A DNA stretch of 5,098 bases from Lachnospiraceae bacterium (GTDB lineage Bacteria > Bacillota_A > Clostridia > Lachnospirales > Lachnospiraceae): contig JAGCZE010000283.1 in NCBI GenBank assembly GCA_017960415.1, positions 1 through 5,098 on the forward strand. Reading direction: 5' to 3'. A model generated the notes under the pieces. The model made no database searches. It worked only from the letters and a program-made list of their open reading frames with translations, and was not told the origin of the DNA. The position numbers were made by a program, and so were the translations under genes. This document shows, one piece after another, positions 1-5,098 of this stretch; within the stretch, counting starts at the first letter, position 1; every line of letters begins with the position of its first letter.

Positions 1-1
1 A

Positions 2-1420
2 CTTAAAGAGTTTACAAATCTGATCTTTTCCTGCTTGTTTGACATGCGCGAGGCCGATGTATCGAATAAACATCTGAAAGAGCTGCTCAAGACAGATTCG
101 ATCACAGGTCTGCCGCGTTATGAAGAATTTTTCAAGGAATGCGTGAGAGCCGCATCGGTACCCGATGACAAGAACATTGCCATCATCTGCGCGGATATAA
201 CCAATTTTAAATATATTAACGAAAGATACGGTTATGAATTCGGCGACAAGATCCTTGTGCTGTTTTCAAGATGCATTTATCAGTATTATACAAGGGTTAT
301 TTCATGTTGCAGGGAGTACTCGGATAATTTCTGCTTTGCGATCAAGACACAGCCGGGATTAAGCGAGGAATCCGTAAAGAATAACGTAAACGGACTTGCC
401 GCATTCTTTGTTTCGAGAGTTCAGGAAGAGGTGATCGACAGTAACCTTATCGTAAACCTGGGTGTTAGCATTATGAAAGACAATGACATTGACGTTGCCG
501 CAGCGGTTTCAAACGCCAATGCCGCGAGAAAATATGCCAGAAAGCAGTTCTCGAAGAGCTACGGCAAGGTTGCGATCTTTGACAGGACGATGCTTGCTTC
601 GACCGCCAGAGAGTTGGAGATGATCGGGCGTGTGGATGACGCGCTTGAATCCGGTGAATTTGTGATGTTCCTGCAGCCGAAGGTCAGAAGCAGGGATTTC
701 AGGATCATAGGTGCGGAGGCTCTGGTACGCTGGAGAAGACCCGACGGAGGTTACAACTATCCCGACTCGTTTATTCCCGCGTTTGAACGGGACGGATGTA
801 TCATAAAGGTTGATTATTTTATTTACGAACAGGTCATGAAATACCTGCGTGCCCGTATGGATGCGGGGGAGGAATGCGTTCCGATTTCAATGAACGTTTC
901 GAGGGTGCACCTGTTCAGCAGGGATCTGATCACGTATATCGGACAGCTGATGGATAAATACAGGATCCCGCCCGATTATCTGGAATTTGAGCTTACAGAG
1001 AGCATGTACATTGAGGATCTTCCTACGATCATGTATACCATTGATAAACTGAAGGATATGGGCGTAGGCATATCCATCGATGATTTCGGTTCGGGTTACT
1101 CGTCTCTTGATATACTGACCTCCCTGCAGGCGGATGTATTGAAGCTCGACAAGGTATTCATGAAGGAAGAGCTGTCCAACAATGATAAGATCAACATCGG
1201 GACAATTGTGGACATGGCAAGGAGGCTCGGACTGACTGTTCTGTGCGAGGGCGTTGAGACCGAAGATCAGAGACAGTTCATTTACGATGCCGGATGTGAG
1301 TATTTACAGGGGTATCTTTTCTCCAAACCTGTTGAGGTTGAAGTATTCGACAATCTGTTTATCAAAAACCGGATGTATGAGGGCGAAGGCCCGGACAGCA
1401 TGATGAACGTTGGAATGTGA
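2..1420 (+). CDS. GGDEF-EAL domain protein, probable c-di-GMP phosphodiesterase (5' end outside the window)
   Basis: Predicted to hydrolyse cyclic di-GMP through its EAL domain. Residues are numbered from the TTG at 35. A degenerate GGDEF domain covers about 20-185: DSITGLPR (21-28) and the Asp54/NFK region are kept, but the GGDEF signature reads YSDNF (95-99), so cyclase activity is unlikely. The EAL domain covers about 195-445 and looks complete: EAL 228-230, Asn287, ELTE 319-322, DDFG 349-352, Lys370 with Asp372, EGVE 405-408 and QGY 425-427, the metal- and substrate-binding set of active EAL phosphodiesterases. The frame stays open from the TTG back to base 2, adding LKEFTNLIFSC, and no ribosome binding site precedes the TTG. 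The gene is therefore cut by the left edge; a sensor or membrane region may lie upstream, which is inference. No transmembrane segment is evident in the visible part. The degenerate GGDEF may act as a GTP-binding regulatory domain, as in some family members. Confidence 0.93.
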   Translation, partial: LKEFTNLIFSCLFDMREADVSNKHLKELLKTDSITGLPRYEEFFKECVRAASVPDDKNIAIICADITNFKYINERYGYEFGDKILVLFSRCIYQYYTRVISCCREYSDNFCFAIKTQPGLSEESVKNNVNGLAAFFVSRVQEEVIDSNLIVNLGVSIMKDNDIDVAAAVSNANAARKYARKQFSKSYGKVAIFDRTMLASTARELEMIGRVDDALESGEFVMFLQPKVRSRDFRIIGAEALVRWRRPDGGYNYPDSFIPAFERDGCIIKVDYFIYEQVMKYLRARMDAGEECVPISMNVSRVHLFSRDLITYIGQLMDKYRIPPDYLEFELTESMYIEDLPTIMYTIDKLKDMGVGISIDDFGSGYSSLDILTSLQADVLKLDKVFMKEELSNNDKINIGTIVDMARRLGLTVLCEGVETEDQRQFIYDAGCEYLQGYLFSKPVEVEVFDNLFIKNRMYEGEGPDSMMNVGM

Positions 1421-1451
1421 AGCTATTTTTAGGATCATTTCTTTGACGGGT

Positions 1452-2990
<1,539 letters not shown>

Positions 2991-2996
2991 GAGGAG
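2991..2996 (+). promoter_or_regulatory. Ribosome binding site of the GlpA-like gene
   Basis: GAGGAG begins directly after the glpK stop codon and lies 9 bases before the ATG at 3006. The 15-base gap leaves no room for a promoter or terminator, which supports an operon with glpK. Confidence 0.75.
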
Positions 2997-3005
2997 CGGT
3001 TTGTT

Positions 3006-4490
3006 ATGACGGATGTTGCGATAATAGGTGCCGGTGTTGCCGGATGTGCCATTGCAAGGGAATTGTCACGTTATTCGCTGAATATTTGCGTGATCGAAAA
3101 AAGCGAGGATGTCTGCTGCGGAACCTCAAAAGCCAACAGTGCGATCATCCATGCCGGATATGACGCTGCTTCCGGGACGAAGAAGGCCGAATTCAATGTC
3201 AAAGGCAATAAGATGATGGATGAGCTTGCGAAGGAACTGGATTTTCATTTCAGACGCAACGGCTCACTCGTAGTCATGTTCGAAGGCGATGACCGCAGCA
3301 AGCTCGAGGAGTTGTATAAAAGAGGCCTGAAAAACGGTGTTGAGGGATTGCGGATAATAGAAAAGGATGAGCTGCACAAGATCGAGCCAAATCTTGCGGA
3401 TGACGCAGTTGCCGCACTTTATGCTCCTTCCGCCGGTATCGTCTGCCCCTTCGGAATGACGGTTGCGTATGCTGAAAACGCATTTGACAACGGAGTAAAA
3501 TTCATTTTTAATACACAGATCACCGGCATCAAAAAAAGAGACGGTCATTATGAACTGAGCGGTATCGACCGTAACAACGCCGATTCCGGCGATTCAGGCC
3601 TTTCGGTGACGATCCAGGCAAAAGCGGTGATCAACGCCGCGGGTGTGTATTCCGATGTGATCCACAATATGGTAAGCAACGAAAAATATGAGATCCGGAC
3701 AAGGCGGGGATGCTATTTCCTGCTTGATAAATCCGCGGGAAATTTTGTCGAACATACGGTGTTTACATTGCCGAATGCCATGGGCAAGGGAATACTTACA
3801 GCGCCTACGGTTCACGGCAATCTGATAGTAGGACCCGACGCGCTTGATACCGATGATAGGGAAAGTACCTGTACTACTGCCGAGGAGCTTGATAAGGTCA
3901 GGGCTGAAGCCAACAGGAACTTAAAGAATCCTCCGATGAAGGCTGTGATCACTTCATTTGCGGGATTGCGTGCTCATGAGATAAAGGGAGATTTCCTGCT
4001 CGGAGAATGCAAAGATGCCGAGTTTTTCTTCGACTGCGCGGGCATTGAATCCCCGGGTCTTTCCGCCGCACCGGCTATCGGAGTCTATATGGCCGAATTG
4101 GTTGCAGGCAGGCTGAACGCTTCGAAAAAAGCGGATTTTAACCCCATCAGGAAGGGCATTGTCGAAGCATCGAAGCTTTCCGCGGAAGAACGAAACGAGC
4201 TGATCAGAAAGAATCCGGCATACGGCAATATCATTTGCCGATGTGAGGGAATAAGCGAAGGCGAGATCGTAGATTCCATCAGGCGCAGTGTCGGCGCTAC
4301 GACGCTGGACGGTGTGAAACGCAGAGTCAGGGCAGGAATGGGACGCTGTCAGGCCGGCTTCTGCTCGCCCAGGACAATGGAGATCATTTCGCGTGAACTC
4401 GGGATTCCGCTAAAGAGCGTAAAAAAGAGCGGACCGGATTCATTTATGATACCCAATGAATATATCAATGTGAAGTATCCTCAGAAGTAA
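3006..4490 (+). CDS. glpA: GlpA-like FAD-dependent glycerol-3-phosphate dehydrogenase with C-terminal Bfd-type [2Fe-2S] domain
   Basis: Probably oxidises glycerol-3-phosphate to dihydroxyacetone phosphate with FAD. The 494 residues form a DAO-type fold: a dinucleotide-binding GAGVAG (8-13) with Glu31 ending the second strand, a KANSAIIHAGYD segment (42-53), FAGLRAH (318-324), and a C-terminal FAD-contact stretch GIESPGLSAAPAIG (346-359). A Bfd-like domain follows at about 405-465, with Cys411, Cys413, Cys448 and Cys453 (CxC-x34-CxxxxC), typical of a [2Fe-2S] site. E. coli anaerobic GlpA also carries such a domain. No membrane segment or signal peptide is seen, so it should be cytoplasmic or associated through partners. 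A short Asp/Ser/Gly-rich insertion lies at 188-200. Its position right after glpK supports the glycerol-3-phosphate role. The fold alone would also fit related oxidases such as L-2-hydroxyglutarate oxidase (LhgO), so substrate certainty is moderate while family certainty is high. Confidence 0.88.
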   Translation: MTDVAIIGAGVAGCAIARELSRYSLNICVIEKSEDVCCGTSKANSAIIHAGYDAASGTKKAEFNVKGNKMMDELAKELDFHFRRNGSLVVMFEGDDRSKLEELYKRGLKNGVEGLRIIEKDELHKIEPNLADDAVAALYAPSAGIVCPFGMTVAYAENAFDNGVKFIFNTQITGIKKRDGHYELSGIDRNNADSGDSGLSVTIQAKAVINAAGVYSDVIHNMVSNEKYEIRTRRGCYFLLDKSAGNFVEHTVFTLPNAMGKGILTAPTVHGNLIVGPDALDTDDRESTCTTAEELDKVRAEANRNLKNPPMKAVITSFAGLRAHEIKGDFLLGECKDAEFFFDCAGIESPGLSAAPAIGVYMAELVAGRLNASKKADFNPIRKGIVEASKLSAEERNELIRKNPAYGNIICRCEGISEGEIVDSIRRSVGATTLDGVKRRVRAGMGRCQAGFCSPRTMEIISRELGIPLKSVKKSGPDSFMIPNEYINVKYPQK

Positions 4491-4521
4491 TCTTATACCC
4501 GTATACATTATGATCCTTCAT

Positions 4522-4526
4522 GGAGG
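4522..4526 (+). promoter_or_regulatory. Ribosome binding site of the second flavoprotein gene
   Basis: GGAGG lies 7 bases before the ATG at 4534, an ideal spacing. The 43-base gap after the GlpA-like stop has a small inverted repeat (TATAC, 2 bases, GTATA at 4494-4505) but no terminator-like stem with a T-run. Confidence 0.8.
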
Positions 4527-4533
4527 TTTGATA

Positions 4534-5098
4534 ATGGACAGATATGATATTATCGTGATCGGCGGTGGTCCGGCAGGACTCGCGGCAGCCATATCGGCGT
4601 ATGACGAATTCGTAAATGCAGGGATCAACGATCCTTCGATCCTGATACTCGAGAGAGACGTTATGCTCGGCGGCATCCTGAACCAGTGCATTCATAACGG
4701 CTTCGGGCTGCACACTTTCAAGGAGGAGCTGACAGGTCCCGAATATGCCGCAAGGTTTATCGAAAAGGTGCTGGAGCGCAAGATTGAATACATGCTTTCG
4801 ACAATGGTCATGAGCATCACGAAAGACAGGATCGTAACCGCGGTCAATAGGGATAAGGGCATGTTTTCACTCGAAGGCGGTAAGATCATTCTGGCTATGG
4901 GATGCAGGGAAAGAGCAAGAGGCGCCTTAAACATTCCCGGGTATCGCCCGGCAGGTATCTATTCTGCCGGAACCGCACAGCGTCTTGTCAATATCGAAGG
5001 CTATATGCCGGGCCGCGAGGTGGTTATTCTGGGCTCCGGCGATATCGGTCTGATAATGGCCCGCAGAATGACTCTTGAAGGTGCGAAAGTGAAGGTGG
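4534..5098 (+). CDS. FAD/NAD(P)-dependent pyridine nucleotide-disulfide-type oxidoreductase (3' end outside the window)
   Basis: The visible 188 residues are the N-terminal part of a two-dinucleotide flavoprotein. The FAD Rossmann motif is GGGPAG (10-15), followed by strand-ending LILER (37-41) and LGGILNQCIHNGFG (45-58). The segment ILAMGCRER (119-127) corresponds to the ATG-type motif of this family. A second Rossmann motif GSGDIG (167-172) marks an NAD(P)H-binding domain that continues past the right edge. Cys52 is the only cysteine in the loop after LGG, so a classic redox-active CxxxxC disulfide is not seen there. The likely job is to pass electrons between the GlpA-like protein and NAD(P) or another carrier. 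This is inference from its place behind glpK and the GlpA-like gene, a grouping known from clostridia and Thermotoga. Such proteins are often annotated only as FAD-dependent oxidoreductase. It is not clearly E. coli GlpB, so no symbol is given. Confidence 0.88.
   Translation, partial: MDRYDIIVIGGGPAGLAAAISAYDEFVNAGINDPSILILERDVMLGGILNQCIHNGFGLHTFKEELTGPEYAARFIEKVLERKIEYMLSTMVMSITKDRIVTAVNRDKGMFSLEGGKIILAMGCRERARGALNIPGYRPAGIYSAGTAQRLVNIEGYMPGREVVILGSGDIGLIMARRMTLEGAKVKV

Noticed and set aside
3570..3605. Asp/Ser/Gly-rich stretch in the GlpA-like protein as a frameshift or repeat insertion
   Set aside because: The reading frame is continuous and family motifs resume after it; it looks like an ordinary surface loop of variable length.
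4494..4505. TATAC / GTATA inverted repeat in the gap before the second flavoprotein gene as an operator or terminator
   Set aside because: Only 5 AT-rich pairs with a 2-base loop and no T-run; this is expected by chance in such a gap.
4465..4934. - strand open frames opposite the start of the second flavoprotein
   Set aside because: The + strand carries an unmistakable FAD/NAD(P) flavoprotein with a good ribosome binding site across the same bases.

Overview
The window looks like chromosomal DNA of an anaerobic Firmicute, most likely a clostridium of the Lachnospiraceae/Butyrivibrio type. This is inferred from the protein flavour (a clostridial-style GlpK opening, and a FAD oxidoreductase pair behind glpK), the strong GGAGG ribosome binding sites and the moderate GC content. 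I cannot assign a species. All four genes lie on the + strand, gaps are short (15-70 bases), and there is no RNA gene, mobile element or CRISPR array.

Left part (2-1420): the 3' part of a gene for a GGDEF-EAL protein. The GGDEF active-site motif is degenerate while the EAL residues look complete, so the likely activity is c-di-GMP hydrolysis. The reading frame is open to the left edge, so the true start lies outside the window.

Middle and right (1491-5098): a glycerol utilisation cluster. It holds glycerol kinase glpK, then a GlpA-like FAD oxidoreductase with a C-terminal Bfd-type [2Fe-2S] cysteine set, then a second, pyridine-nucleotide-disulfide-type FAD/NAD(P) oxidoreductase cut by the right edge. 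Together they would turn glycerol into glycerol-3-phosphate, then into dihydroxyacetone phosphate. The electrons would pass through a soluble flavin/Fe-S system rather than through a membrane-bound GlpD.

The 70-base gap before glpK holds a small inverted repeat beside a TTGACG box, the only candidate control element seen. No obvious undescribed system is present. The points most worth a second look are the one-sided degeneration of the GGDEF-EAL protein and its position against the glycerol genes, the apparent lack of the HPr-phosphorylated histidine in GlpK, and the two-flavoprotein oxidation module.
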